Positions 1 to 7,152 of a stretch of DNA of 10,005 nt are shown piece by piece. This DNA comes from an uncultured delta proteobacterium (GTDB lineage: Bacteria; Desulfobacterota; Syntrophorhabdia; Syntrophorhabdales; Syntrophorhabdaceae), in the NCBI GenBank assembly GCA_903872255.1, contig CAIQJW010000132.1:1-10005 (forward strand), read 5' to 3'. The notes under the pieces are model-generated. The model ran no database searches and had not been told where the DNA came from. It saw nothing but the letters and a program-made list of their open reading frames with translations. The translations under genes and the position numbers were made by a program. Every line of letters begins with the position of its first letter. Within the stretch, counting starts at the first letter, position 1.

Positions 1-172
1 ACTTGTACTCTTTGGGACCGGTTGGGGCTTAACGGAAGAGGTTGTCGAAAAATGTGACAGAATGCTTGAACCCATCAGCGGCCCCGGTGATTACAATCAC
101 CTTTCCCTGCGCGTCGCTCTGGGTATCATATTGGATAGAATTTTTAGTCAAAGAGGAGGAAGCCATGAATGA
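1..172 (+). CDS. SAM-dependent RNA methyltransferase (SPOUT type, PF09936-like), C-terminal part only
   Basis: An open frame enters from the left edge (first full codon at 2) and gives 56 residues before TGA at 170-172. It reads LVLFGTGWGLTEEVVEK, then EPISGPGDYNHLS, then LRVALGIILDRIF. The FGTGWGL loop and the GDYNHLSxR motif are what I know from the C-terminus of the small bacterial SPOUT RNA methyltransferases that commonly lie between trmD and rplS. These bind SAM in a trefoil knot; the exact RNA target of this family is not known to me. The stop overlaps the rplS start by 8 bases (165-172), which suggests translational coupling. The N-terminal part lies outside the window, so its length and start cannot be judged. 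The alternative, the end of TrmD itself, is less likely because these motifs fit the PF09936 family better. Confidence 0.8.
   Translation, partial: LVLFGTGWGLTEEVVEKCDRMLEPISGPGDYNHLSLRVALGIILDRIFSQRGGSHE
154..160 (+). promoter_or_regulatory. Strong ribosome binding site of rplS
   Basis: AGGAGGA lies five bases before the ATG at 165 and matches the anti-Shine-Dalgarno closely. It decides the start of rplS: the longer in-frame reading from 42 has no such site and would run across the methyltransferase gene in another frame. Confidence 0.8.
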
Positions 173-512
173 AATGGTCGATCTGCTTGAAAAAGAGCAT
201 ATGAGACTCGACCTCCCGGAGGTCGGGATAGGCGATAACGTGAAAGTCTATACGCGGATCTTTGAAGGGGAAAAAGAGAGGATCCAGATATTTGAAGGCG
301 TTGTCATCCGCAGAAGGGGAGGCAACACCCGCGCCACGTTCACGGTTCGAAAAGTATCGTACAGCGTGGGCGTAGAAAAAACTTTTCCTGTTCATTCACC
401 GCTTATCGATCGTATAGAAAGGGTCAGCAAGGCCAAGATCAGGCGTTCAAAACTCTTCTATCTGAGAAACCTGAGAGGAAAAGCGGCAAAACTGAAAGAA
501 AAAAGGGACTAA
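165..512 (+). CDS. rplS: Large ribosomal subunit protein bL19
   Basis: This 115-residue protein is a full-length L19, a 50S protein at the 30S-50S interface. It begins MNEMVDLLEKEHMRLDLP, followed by the family's SH3-like barrel: GDNVKVYTRIFEGEKERIQIFEGVVI around residues 22-48, the basic stretch RRRGGNTRATFTVRK, then GVEKTFPVHSPLIDRIE. It ends in the typical basic tail (KAKIRRSKLFYLRNLRGKAAK). Length matches the usual 110-120 residues. The start at 165 is chosen from the strong AGGAGG site and from homologous N-termini; an in-frame extension back to 42 is possible but unlikely. The start overlaps the preceding methyltransferase stop, and rnhB begins 8 bases after its stop, as expected for a ribosomal operon. 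Confidence 0.97.
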   Translation: MNEMVDLLEKEHMRLDLPEVGIGDNVKVYTRIFEGEKERIQIFEGVVIRRRGGNTRATFTVRKVSYSVGVEKTFPVHSPLIDRIERVSKAKIRRSKLFYLRNLRGKAAKLKEKRD

Positions 513-520
513 CGATACAT

Positions 521-1102
521 ATGATCTGCCGGCTGACAGGCCTGGTGGGCGGGATAGACGAGGCCGGACGCGGTCCCCTCGCTGGCCCGGTTGTCTCGTC
601 CTGTGTGATCTGGGAAAAAGTGCCGGAAACGAAGAATGGAGTGGCCGACTCAAAGCTTCTTACAGAAAAGGAGCGAGTCGGCCTTTTTTCATGGATCATG
701 GATAATGCGCTCGGTGTCGGCATCGGTATGGCAACACATGAGGAAATTGACAGCATCAACATTCTGAACGCGGCCATCCTTTCCATGGAGCGCGCTTTTA
801 GGGCCGCCGGGGTTGATCCCGACGTTCTTTTGGTCGATGGTAACCGGGGGCTCATAAATTACCCGAAAGCACGGCCGGTTGTACGCGGCGACCGCAAATG
901 TTTTTTCATGGCAAGCGCCTCGATCGTGGCGAAAGTTGTCCGTGACCGCGCCATGGATGAGTACGACAGGGTATATCCCCCGTATAATTTCAAGAATAAT
1001 AAAGGATACCCGACATCCGGGCACCGGGCTGCCATAAAGGAGTTCGGTATCACCCCTATCCATCGCAAGACCTTCAGAGGAGTTAAAGAATATTGTGAGT
1101 GA
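521..1102 (+). CDS. rnhB: Ribonuclease HII
   Basis: This 193-residue protein is RNase HII, which cuts the RNA strand of RNA-DNA hybrids and starts removal of single ribonucleotides misincorporated in DNA. The signature GIDEAGRGPLAGPV is at residues 11-24, giving D13 and E14 and the GRG motif that recognises the RNA-DNA junction. VDG (D106) and RGD (D124) supply the remaining metal-binding acidic residues, followed by SASIVAKVVRD. The conserved GYPTSGHRAAI and the late HRKTFRGV complete the family pattern. Length is usual (about 190-210). The start has only a weak Shine-Dalgarno (AGGGA some 12 bases upstream), but the next methionine would remove the active site. Its end overlaps yraN by 8 bases. 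Confidence 0.96.
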   Translation: MICRLTGLVGGIDEAGRGPLAGPVVSSCVIWEKVPETKNGVADSKLLTEKERVGLFSWIMDNALGVGIGMATHEEIDSINILNAAILSMERAFRAAGVDPDVLLVDGNRGLINYPKARPVVRGDRKCFFMASASIVAKVVRDRAMDEYDRVYPPYNFKNNKGYPTSGHRAAIKEFGITPIHRKTFRGVKEYCE

Positions 1103-1448
1103 TAAAAGGCTCACGGGAAACGAAGGAGAAGATCTGGCGGCAGATATCCTCATGAAGCAAGGTTATAGAATTGTGACCAAGAATTATAGAAGTATTTTTG
1201 GAGAGATCGATATCATTGCCGAGGATAAGGATTACCTGGTTTTTATAGAGGTAAAAAGGCGAAAGGGACAGAATTTCGGGACATCCCTCGAGGCGATCAA
1301 CTCCAGGAAAAAGCTTCACATCATACGCTCCGCACAGGTATATCTCAAAGCCAATCATTGCCTCAACAGAAGGGTCCGGTTTGACGTTGTCGGAATAGAC
1401 GGCGATAATGTAAAAGTGATCAAGCATGCATTTGGAGATGACAGATGA
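1095..1448 (+). CDS. yraN: YraN / UPF0102 family nuclease-like protein
   Basis: A 117-residue protein with the pattern of the UPF0102 (YraN) family, which has a PD-(D/E)XK nuclease-like fold: TGNEGEDLAADILMKQGY near residues 7-24, RSIFGEIDIIAED at 32-44 (catalytic-type E37, D39) and LVFIEVKRRKG at 48-58 (E52, K54). The molecular role is not firmly established; a DNA or RNA endonuclease activity is inferred from the fold, and the frequent neighbourhood of rnhB suggests nucleic-acid maintenance. The start is GTG at 1095, chosen because homologs begin near the GNxGE motif and because AGAGGAG sits at 1076-1082. It overlaps rnhB by 8 bases and larB by 4 (ATGA), so it is part of the coupled operon. 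Confidence 0.93.
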   Translation: MSDKRLTGNEGEDLAADILMKQGYRIVTKNYRSIFGEIDIIAEDKDYLVFIEVKRRKGQNFGTSLEAINSRKKLHIIRSAQVYLKANHCLNRRVRFDVVGIDGDNVKVIKHAFGDDR

Positions 1449-2188
1449 TCGATGAAAAGGTGATCGAACTGCTCAGTGCGGTCCGTGACGGGCAACTGAC
1501 CGTCGCAGACGCCTATGAAGGCCTCAAACATGTACCCTACGACGATCTCGAGCATTCAAAGATCGACCATCACCGGCTCTTGAGGAAGGGCGTGCAGGAG
1601 GTTGTTTTCGGAGAAGGCAAGACCCTCCCGCAACTGCGTGACATCGTCGGTTCTTTCAGACAGCAGGACCTTGACGTCCTTGTTACCCGGATCGATGCCG
1701 GTTATGGAGAAGAACTCATCCGGGCATATCCCGAGGGAAAGTACCATGGGGAAGCGCGGTGTTTTTCCATTCGTAAGGAGCGCCCCGCCGAAGGCAAAGG
1801 CACGGTCCTTGTCGTGTCGGCCGGTACCAGCGATTCCAAAGTTGCCGAGGAGGCCTATGAAACATCGCTTTTTTTTGGCAACGATACAGAAAAATTGTAC
1901 GATGTCGGCGTGGCGGGGATCCACCGCCTTTTTTACAATATAGAAAAATTGCGTCAGGCACGTATTATCATCGTGGCGGCCGGCATGGAAGGTGCGCTTC
2001 CATCCATCATCGCGGGTATCGTTGGGGTCCCCGTGATCGCCGTGCCCACGAGCGTAGGGTACGGCGCGAGCTTTTCAGGGTTGACGGCCCTTCTCGCAAT
2101 GCTCAATTCCTGTTCCACGGTCGCGGTTTTTAATATCGACAATGGATTCGGTGCCGCCTATTATGCAACGCTCATAAACCGGTTATGA
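1445..2188 (+). CDS. larB: Nickel-pincer cofactor biosynthesis protein LarB (NaAD carboxylase/hydrolase)
   Basis: This 247-residue protein matches LarB, which carboxylates nicotinic acid adenine dinucleotide at C5 of the pyridinium ring and hydrolyses it to pyridinium-3,5-biscarboxylic acid mononucleotide, the first step of nickel-pincer nucleotide synthesis. The N-terminal half carries FGEGKTLPQLRDIV near 55-68. The C-terminal half is an AIR-carboxylase (PurE)-like domain: VLVVSAGTSDSKVAEEA near 121-137, then AAGMEGALPSIIAG near 178-191, then VPVIAVPTSVGYG near 195-207. C223 in AMLNSCS is near the cysteine (C221, from memory) reported to bind the dinucleotide covalently in Lactobacillus LarB. 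Length agrees with the family. It starts inside the ATGA overlap with yraN and ends in an ATGA overlap with larC, so LarB and LarC are probably co-translated. PurE is unlikely, because PurE is shorter and lacks the N-terminal half. Confidence 0.94.
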   Translation: MIDEKVIELLSAVRDGQLTVADAYEGLKHVPYDDLEHSKIDHHRLLRKGVQEVVFGEGKTLPQLRDIVGSFRQQDLDVLVTRIDAGYGEELIRAYPEGKYHGEARCFSIRKERPAEGKGTVLVVSAGTSDSKVAEEAYETSLFFGNDTEKLYDVGVAGIHRLFYNIEKLRQARIIIVAAGMEGALPSIIAGIVGVPVIAVPTSVGYGASFSGLTALLAMLNSCSTVAVFNIDNGFGAAYYATLINRL

Positions 2189-3372
2189 AGATACTTTTTA
2201 TAGACCCTGTTTTTGGCATCAGCGGCGACATGATGATAAGCGCGCTTGTTGACGCCGGTCTTTCTTTTGAGAACCTTAAGGCGTTATTGGCCGCTGTTCC
2301 GGACATCCCGGACATGAGGACGGTGCGGCTTAACCAGGGGATCCTAAGCGGGGCCCATCTCGAGATCGGCCGGTCTGCAAGGCATTTTTCCATTGCCGAA
2401 ATGGAAGAGATCATCGCCTCTCTCGACGTCGAGCAGGGTGTAAAAGATGACGCCCTGGGAATGCTGGCCATAATAGTAAATGCCGAAGCGAAAGTCCACG
2501 GAGTTTCGCGCGAGAATGTACATTTCCATGAATTATCACATATCGATACCATCATAGACCTCGCCTCAGTCGCATACGGGATGCGCTTGATCGGCGCGGA
2601 CGCAGTGTACTCAGGGCCAGTTCCGTGCGGCAGCGGCACCATCAGCACATCGCACGGCATTATTCCAAACCCGCCCCCCGTCACCCTTGAGATCTTGAAA
2701 GGCCACGAGCTTGTCTTCTATCCCGAAAACCTGGAATTGACAACCCCGACGGGTGCGGCCATCGTCGCGTACTATGCCCGGAAACAGGGCAGGGTACCAG
2801 CTTTCAGGGAACTCGCGAAAGGGTATGGCATCGGGACCTACCAGTCATCCCGTCCCGACGTGTTAAGAATATTTGTCGGTGAAAGCGATGCCCCGGGCTA
2901 TGACGAAGAGGTCCTCATTATCGAGACAGACATAGATGATATGGAGATGGAATATCTCGGCGCTGTGATCGACCGCATCCGTTTGTCCGGCGCCATCGAT
3001 GTCGTTCATTTTCCAATATCGATGAAGAAGAGCAGAACAGGCATAAGGATCAGCGTCACGGCCGATGCGTCCAGGTTCGAAGATATAGTTGATACGATAT
3101 TCGCCGAGACGACCACATTCGGCTTGCGCTGGCACTTAAGTCACAGGCGCATCTTACGCCGGGAAGAGGAAACGGTCAGCACGTCATACGGCCCGGTTCG
3201 TGTAAAGAAAGGTTTTGACAGGACCGGCACGGTCATAAAGACGCATATAGAATTTGACGACGTAAAGGCAATCGCGGATGCAAGAAACATCCCCTACCGT
3301 GAAGCCCTGGAACTGATCAAAAGGGAAATAGGGCTAAAGGCTAAAGGCGTTACTGTTTCAGGTAGAACCTGA
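2185..3372 (+). CDS. larC: Nickel-pincer cofactor biosynthesis protein LarC (nickel insertion)
   Basis: A 395-residue LarC, the CTP-dependent cyclometallase that inserts nickel into the dithio-pincer nucleotide. Both parts known from the family are fused in one uninterrupted frame, unlike the split larC1/larC2 of Lactobacillus plantarum. The N-terminal part has ISGDMMISALVDAG (12-25), the histidine-rich HFHELSHIDTIID (113-125), GPVPCGSG (144-151) and LTTPTGAA (185-192). The C-terminal part has ETDIDDME (247-254), FPISMKKSRTG (276-286), ETTTFGLR (308-315) and YGPVRVK (335-341). Family members usually end soon after a segment like IPYREALELI, so the last dozen residues (LKAKGVTVSGRT) look like an extension; they are encoded over two GGCTAAA heptads and the overlap with dciA on the other strand. 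Confidence 0.94.
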   Translation: MKILFIDPVFGISGDMMISALVDAGLSFENLKALLAAVPDIPDMRTVRLNQGILSGAHLEIGRSARHFSIAEMEEIIASLDVEQGVKDDALGMLAIIVNAEAKVHGVSRENVHFHELSHIDTIIDLASVAYGMRLIGADAVYSGPVPCGSGTISTSHGIIPNPPPVTLEILKGHELVFYPENLELTTPTGAAIVAYYARKQGRVPAFRELAKGYGIGTYQSSRPDVLRIFVGESDAPGYDEEVLIIETDIDDMEMEYLGAVIDRIRLSGAIDVVHFPISMKKSRTGIRISVTADASRFEDIVDTIFAETTTFGLRWHLSHRRILRREEETVSTSYGPVRVKKGFDRTGTVIKTHIEFDDVKAIADARNIPYREALELIKREIGLKAKGVTVSGRT

Positions 3373-3637
3373 TGTCGTTGATCGCTTCTTTTTCGAGGGC
3401 TTCCGTTATTTTGTTCTGAATATCGATCTTCATATACTTTATCTGCGCAAGCCATATGGGATCATCCACCGCTACGTAGAGTATTCCCCGGTCTATTCGT
3501 GCGGGCTGGCAGTGCGCGGCCAGTTTTTCTCCCGTTATCCGCTCCCAGAGCGCAAAGATCTTGATCGAATCAAGGTCCCTGATGTTAAATCCCTTGAGGA
3601 CCCGTGCAAGCGTTTTCTGTATAGGGGTAAATGCCAT
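3350..3637 (-). CDS. dciA: DciA-like protein (DUF721), putative replicative helicase loader
   Basis: A 95-residue protein of the DUF721 family. The core reads IFALWERITGEKLAAHCQPARI (27-48) followed by GILYVAVDDPIWLAQIKYMKIDIQNKI (51-77) and IRFYL at the end; W31, G36, P45 and W62 fit the family pattern, with a KH-like fold expected. In DciA, the helicase operator found in bacteria without DnaC or DnaI, this domain helps load DnaB. Here only the domain and little else is present, so the disordered tail seen in many DciA proteins is missing. The assignment to helicase loading is inference from the family; some DUF721 proteins are uncharacterised. Its ATG follows directly on the metG stop (TAAATG), so it is likely coupled to metG, and its 3' end overlaps larC on the other strand by 23 bases. 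Confidence 0.82.
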   Translation of the reverse strand: MAFTPIQKTLARVLKGFNIRDLDSIKIFALWERITGEKLAAHCQPARIDRGILYVAVDDPIWLAQIKYMKIDIQNKITEALEKEAINDIRFYLKQ

Positions 3638-5170
3638 TTACGCGTTTTCTTCGATGCGGGGAAAGACGGGCGGTATCTTATCGATCTGCCCCGTGTCCGA
3701 TGGTGTATAGAACCGCATCTCCTCGTCCCAGTTCGCTCTTTCGATCTGCCTGCCGATGCCGAGGGCTTTCCAGATCTCCTGTGACTTGGTGGGCATGAAC
3801 GGGTTAAGGAGCATCGCCGCGATGCGGATGCCGTTCCAGAGGTTGAACATGACGGTCTTAACGCGCACATCGTTTTCCTTGGCGAGCTTCCACGGTGCCT
3901 CGGTATCGATATACTTGTTCAGGATGGCCATTATATCAAAAACATTGTTGAGCGCCTTATGGAAAGCAAGGACGTCCATTTCCTTCCGGTATTCCTCAAT
4001 AAGTTTCATGGTCGTTTCGTGAACCGTATCGTCCATCCCGCCCGTTTTTTCGGGTGTGGCGATCTTCCCTCTCAAAAATTTGCCGATCATTGTAACGGTG
4101 CGGCTTGTCAGGTTGCCGAAATCGTTCGCAAGATCGCCGTTTATCCGGTGGATTACGGCCTGTTTCGAAAAGTCACCATCGAGGCCGAACGGGACTTCCC
4201 GGAAAAGGAAGAACCGGAATTCGTCAACCCCGTATGTGTCCACGACCTCGTGAGGGTCAATGACGTTGCCCTTACTTTTTGACATCTTCTGACCTTCCCG
4301 GGTCCACCACCCGTGTGCGAACACGTGTTTCGGCGGCTCGAGGCCGTATGACATGAGGAAGCTCGGCCAGTAGACGGCGTGGAACCGCAGGATATCCTTT
4401 CCTATCAGGTGCACGTCGCACGGCCAGAAGTTGTTGAATTCCTCATCATTTTCAAGAAACCCTATGCCCGTCAGGTAATTTGTCAGGGCATCGAACCAGA
4501 CGTAAACGACATGCCTTTCGTCTGACGGCACCTTGATCCCCCAGTTGAAACTGGTCCGGCTTACGGAAAGATCTCGCAGACCGCCTTTCACGAAGCTCGC
4601 CACTTCATTATAGCGTACCTCGGGCATGACGAAATCGCGGTGCCGCTCAAGGAGATCAAGGAGGGGCTGAGTATATTTTGACATACGGAAAAAATAGCTT
4701 TCTTCCTTGAGCTTCTCTGGTTTCCTCAGGCAGTCCGGGCACAGGCCGTCTTTCAGCTGAAGCTCGGTGTAATAACCTTCACAGGGGACGCAATACCAGT
4801 CTTCGTATTCGCCGAGGTAAATATCCCCCTTTTCCCGGACCTTCTGAAATATATGCTGGACGACCTTTCTATGGCGTTCTTCAGTCGTTCTTATAAACCC
4901 CGTATTCGTAATATTGAGCTTTTGCCAGAGTTCCACAAATCGATTCACCATCAGATCGGCATGTTCCTGTGGATGTATTCCCGAAGCTGCGGCCGCTTTT
5001 TCGACCTTTTGCCCGTGTTCGTCGGTCCCTGTCAGAAAAAAAACACGGTATCCCTGCAGCCTTTTGTAGCGGGCTATGATATCGCCGGCTATCGTTGTGT
5101 AAGCATGGCCTATGTGAGGAACGTCATTGATATAATAGATCGGTGTCGTTATGTAGTATTTTTTGTCCAT
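3638..5170 (-). CDS. metG: Methionyl-tRNA synthetase
   Basis: This 510-residue class I synthetase charges tRNA-Met. The HIGH motif is HIGH at 19-22 and the KMSKS loop KMSKS at 295-299. A zinc knuckle is formed by C127, C130, C144 and C147 (CVPC and CPDC). VYVWFDALTNYL (223-234) and HLIGKDILRFH (254-264) are typical catalytic-core segments, followed by the helical anticodon-binding domain (about 360-480). The protein stops at the end of that domain and lacks the C-terminal EMAP-II-like tRNA-binding/dimerisation domain of the long bacterial MetRS (about 630-680 residues), so it is a short form, probably monomeric; I see no such domain encoded next to it. It starts 21 bases after the ricT stop and abuts dciA. 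Confidence 0.97.
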   Translation of the reverse strand: MDKKYYITTPIYYINDVPHIGHAYTTIAGDIIARYKRLQGYRVFFLTGTDEHGQKVEKAAAASGIHPQEHADLMVNRFVELWQKLNITNTGFIRTTEERHRKVVQHIFQKVREKGDIYLGEYEDWYCVPCEGYYTELQLKDGLCPDCLRKPEKLKEESYFFRMSKYTQPLLDLLERHRDFVMPEVRYNEVASFVKGGLRDLSVSRTSFNWGIKVPSDERHVVYVWFDALTNYLTGIGFLENDEEFNNFWPCDVHLIGKDILRFHAVYWPSFLMSYGLEPPKHVFAHGWWTREGQKMSKSKGNVIDPHEVVDTYGVDEFRFFLFREVPFGLDGDFSKQAVIHRINGDLANDFGNLTSRTVTMIGKFLRGKIATPEKTGGMDDTVHETTMKLIEEYRKEMDVLAFHKALNNVFDIMAILNKYIDTEAPWKLAKENDVRVKTVMFNLWNGIRIAAMLLNPFMPTKSQEIWKALGIGRQIERANWDEEMRFYTPSDTGQIDKIPPVFPRIEENA

Positions 5171-5191
5171 CAGATCTCAAGTACCTTTCAT

Positions 5192-6190
5192 CTATCTGCT
5201 GTTGTTCTTATGATTATGGTGACTATTGTTTCTAGGTTTATCGGGATCGCCTGGATTTGCCTGTCCCTTAGGCGCAGAATGTTTCTGATTATCACGTCTG
5301 GGTCTCGCCTCTCCTCCTGCACCGGGCTGTTTTTCCCTCGCCTGGGGTGTTTCACTATCGGTTTTCTTGTTTTTGTCTGCCGGGTTTTGCGACGGGGCTC
5401 CCTTTGGCTGTTCAAGGGTAGAAACCTCACCGAAGGCAAGGGTGATCTCTTTCCCCTCATCGAGCTGAACGGAAACGGTCCCCATCAGGGCATTATGCTT
5501 TACGACCTTCCCTTCGCCCTGCGGTGTATTTACCCTTTTCCCGATCCTGGGAAAATTCTTTTTCAAAGCGCAGTAGGTTTCGTATTCATATGCAAGACAG
5601 CACATGAGCCGGCCGCAGATACCGGAGATCTTGGCGGGGTTCAATGCAAGCCCCTGTTCCTTGACCATTTTAATGGATACGATCGAAAAATTATTGAGAA
5701 ATCTCCTGCAGCAGACGGCGTTCCCGCAATTGCCGAGACCACCCACGATCTTTGCTTCATCGCGAACCCCGACCTGCCTTAATTCGATCCTGATCTTGAA
5801 TTCTTTTGCAAGCTCCTTGACCAATTCCCGGAAATCAACCCGGTTCTCGGAAATGAAATAAAAGAGAAGTTTTGTGCCGCCGAAGAGATATTCGGTCGAC
5901 AGGAGCTTCATAGGGAGGGACATTTCCTGGATCTTTTTCCTGCAGAAATCAAAGGCGTGGCCCTCTTTTTCCTTTAAGGCCATATGATCGCGAATCTCCT
6001 CATCCGTGGCCTTCCGCGCTATCTTGAGGAGGTCCTCCCGCTCGGTTTCCGCCGGCTCCGTAATAACGGTGCCGAGGCAGGTCCCCTTGTCGAGCTCGCT
6101 GATTATAACATCCCCGGTCTTTATGTCATCGATAGCCTCCAGCTCGACCACACCGGTCAGCCTGTCGATATTAACGTAACAACTTTTCAT
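5192..6190 (-). CDS. ricT: RicT/YaaT-like PSP1 domain Fe-S protein
   Basis: A 332-residue protein with the PSP1 C-terminal domain. Conserved segments are LFGGTKLLFYFISENRVDF (102-120), LRQVGVRDEAKIVGGLGNCG (137-156) and the cysteine groups C155, C160, C161 and C192, C197, C198 (GNCGNAVCC; GICGRLMCC). In Bacillus the RicA-RicF-RicT complex carries iron-sulfur clusters and directs RNase Y to mature transcripts; I infer a related role here, though no RicA or RicF is seen in the window. After residue 260 comes a tail of some 70 residues rich in P, K, N, G, R and H, ending NNSHHNHKNNSR; it is probably disordered and possibly RNA-binding. It starts in a 4-base ATGA overlap with holB, in the common tmk-holB-ricT-metG order. 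Confidence 0.92.
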   Translation of the reverse strand: MKSCYVNIDRLTGVVELEAIDDIKTGDVIISELDKGTCLGTVITEPAETEREDLLKIARKATDEEIRDHMALKEKEGHAFDFCRKKIQEMSLPMKLLSTEYLFGGTKLLFYFISENRVDFRELVKELAKEFKIRIELRQVGVRDEAKIVGGLGNCGNAVCCRRFLNNFSIVSIKMVKEQGLALNPAKISGICGRLMCCLAYEYETYCALKKNFPRIGKRVNTPQGEGKVVKHNALMGTVSVQLDEGKEITLAFGEVSTLEQPKGAPSQNPADKNKKTDSETPQAREKQPGAGGEARPRRDNQKHSAPKGQANPGDPDKPRNNSHHNHKNNSR

Positions 6191-7152
6191 TGCCTGTTCC
6201 CCGTAATTTGAATGAGAAGATTTTCAAAAATGAGCCATCGATTAACATTATACCTCATTATACGAATGCTTTCCTGTATTCTTTTCATTGATCGCTCTAC
6301 ACGGCCGAGGTCGTATTTCGTAGCGTTGATCTCGTCGACCAGATCTGTATTGACAATACGCGACATATCGCCCGTTTCATGGCTGACAAAAAGGTCCCTG
6401 AAAAAAGAAAGCAGGAAGGCAAGATACATTGCCATGTTCCTGTCGGTGCGCGACGCCATTTCAGCGACCGAGGAAGATGCGACAAATCCCTTTCTTTGTC
6501 CCGATATGATCTCGGCAAGTTTCAGCCTCAATGAAAAATTGTCATCATCGAGCCAGAAGAGCCCGCCGCCGATACTGCCGAAAGATATTGAGGAAACAAG
6601 CGATACCTTTTTCGCGTCGAGGCTCTTACTGCCTTGAAAATACTGTTCAAGCTGTACCGGAGAGAGAACGGAAAATGGGACACGGGTGCAGCGCGACCGG
6701 ATCGTCATGGGAATGTCTCTTTCGGAGGAGGTGATAATGAAGAAATGATTGTAGGGCGGAGGTTCTTCGATCGTTTTCAGAAGGGCATTTGCCGCTTCAA
6801 TGGTCATCGTCTCCGCATTGTTGATTATTATCACCCTTTTTTCGCTTTCGAAGGGATACTCGGATATCTCTTTTGTTATCAGGCGGGAATCGTCGATGCC
6901 AATTGACCCCTCATTTTCAATGACAACGAGGTCCGGATGGCTTCCCCGTTCAAGTTTGACGCATGGCCGGCATGTACCGCAGGCATTGCCTGTCTGGCAA
7001 AAAAGATGCCGTGCGAATTCCATGGCAATTTTTTTCTTGCCGATACCTTCCTGCCCGCAAAACAAAAATGCATGGGGAATATTCTTGTTTTCCAGGAAAA
7101 ACTTCAGAAAGCGCTTTTGCCTGTCGTGTCCGATGATATCTTCAAATGCCAT
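6187..7152 (-). CDS. holB: DNA polymerase III subunit delta' (clamp loader)
   Basis: This 321-residue AAA+ protein is the delta' subunit of the clamp loader, the stator of the tau/gamma-delta-delta' complex that loads the beta clamp. The N-terminus DIIGHDRQKRFLKFF and HAFLFCGQEGIGKKKIA are typical; the P-loop is GQEGIGKK at 33-40. A zinc module follows with C52, C58, C61 and C64. EAANALLKTIEEPP (119-132) and SRC (153-155) are the standard DnaX/HolB motifs. The Walker B position (VIIINNAETM) lacks the usual acidic pair, consistent with a non-hydrolysing delta'. The C-terminal third is poorly conserved, as is normal for this family. It overlaps tmk by 11 bases and ricT by 4, so the three are translationally linked. 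Confidence 0.95.
   Translation of the reverse strand: MAFEDIIGHDRQKRFLKFFLENKNIPHAFLFCGQEGIGKKKIAMEFARHLFCQTGNACGTCRPCVKLERGSHPDLVVIENEGSIGIDDSRLITKEISEYPFESEKRVIIINNAETMTIEAANALLKTIEEPPPYNHFFIITSSERDIPMTIRSRCTRVPFSVLSPVQLEQYFQGSKSLDAKKVSLVSSISFGSIGGGLFWLDDDNFSLRLKLAEIISGQRKGFVASSSVAEMASRTDRNMAMYLAFLLSFFRDLFVSHETGDMSRIVNTDLVDEINATKYDLGRVERSMKRIQESIRIMRYNVNRWLIFENLLIQITGNRQ

Noticed and set aside
42..164. In-frame N-terminal extension of rplS by 41 residues
   Set aside because: It overlaps the end of the methyltransferase gene in another frame, has no ribosome binding site, and L19 proteins do not carry such an extension; the AGGAGG site points to 165.
1602..1943. Second rightward frame inside larB (113 codons)
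   Set aside because: It is a shadow of larB, whose own frame carries the continuous LarB motifs; the alternative translation has no recognisable domain.
4853..5782. Rightward open frame of 309 codons opposite metG and ricT
   Set aside because: Both antisense genes have clear family motifs over the whole stretch, and the rightward translation has no recognisable domain.
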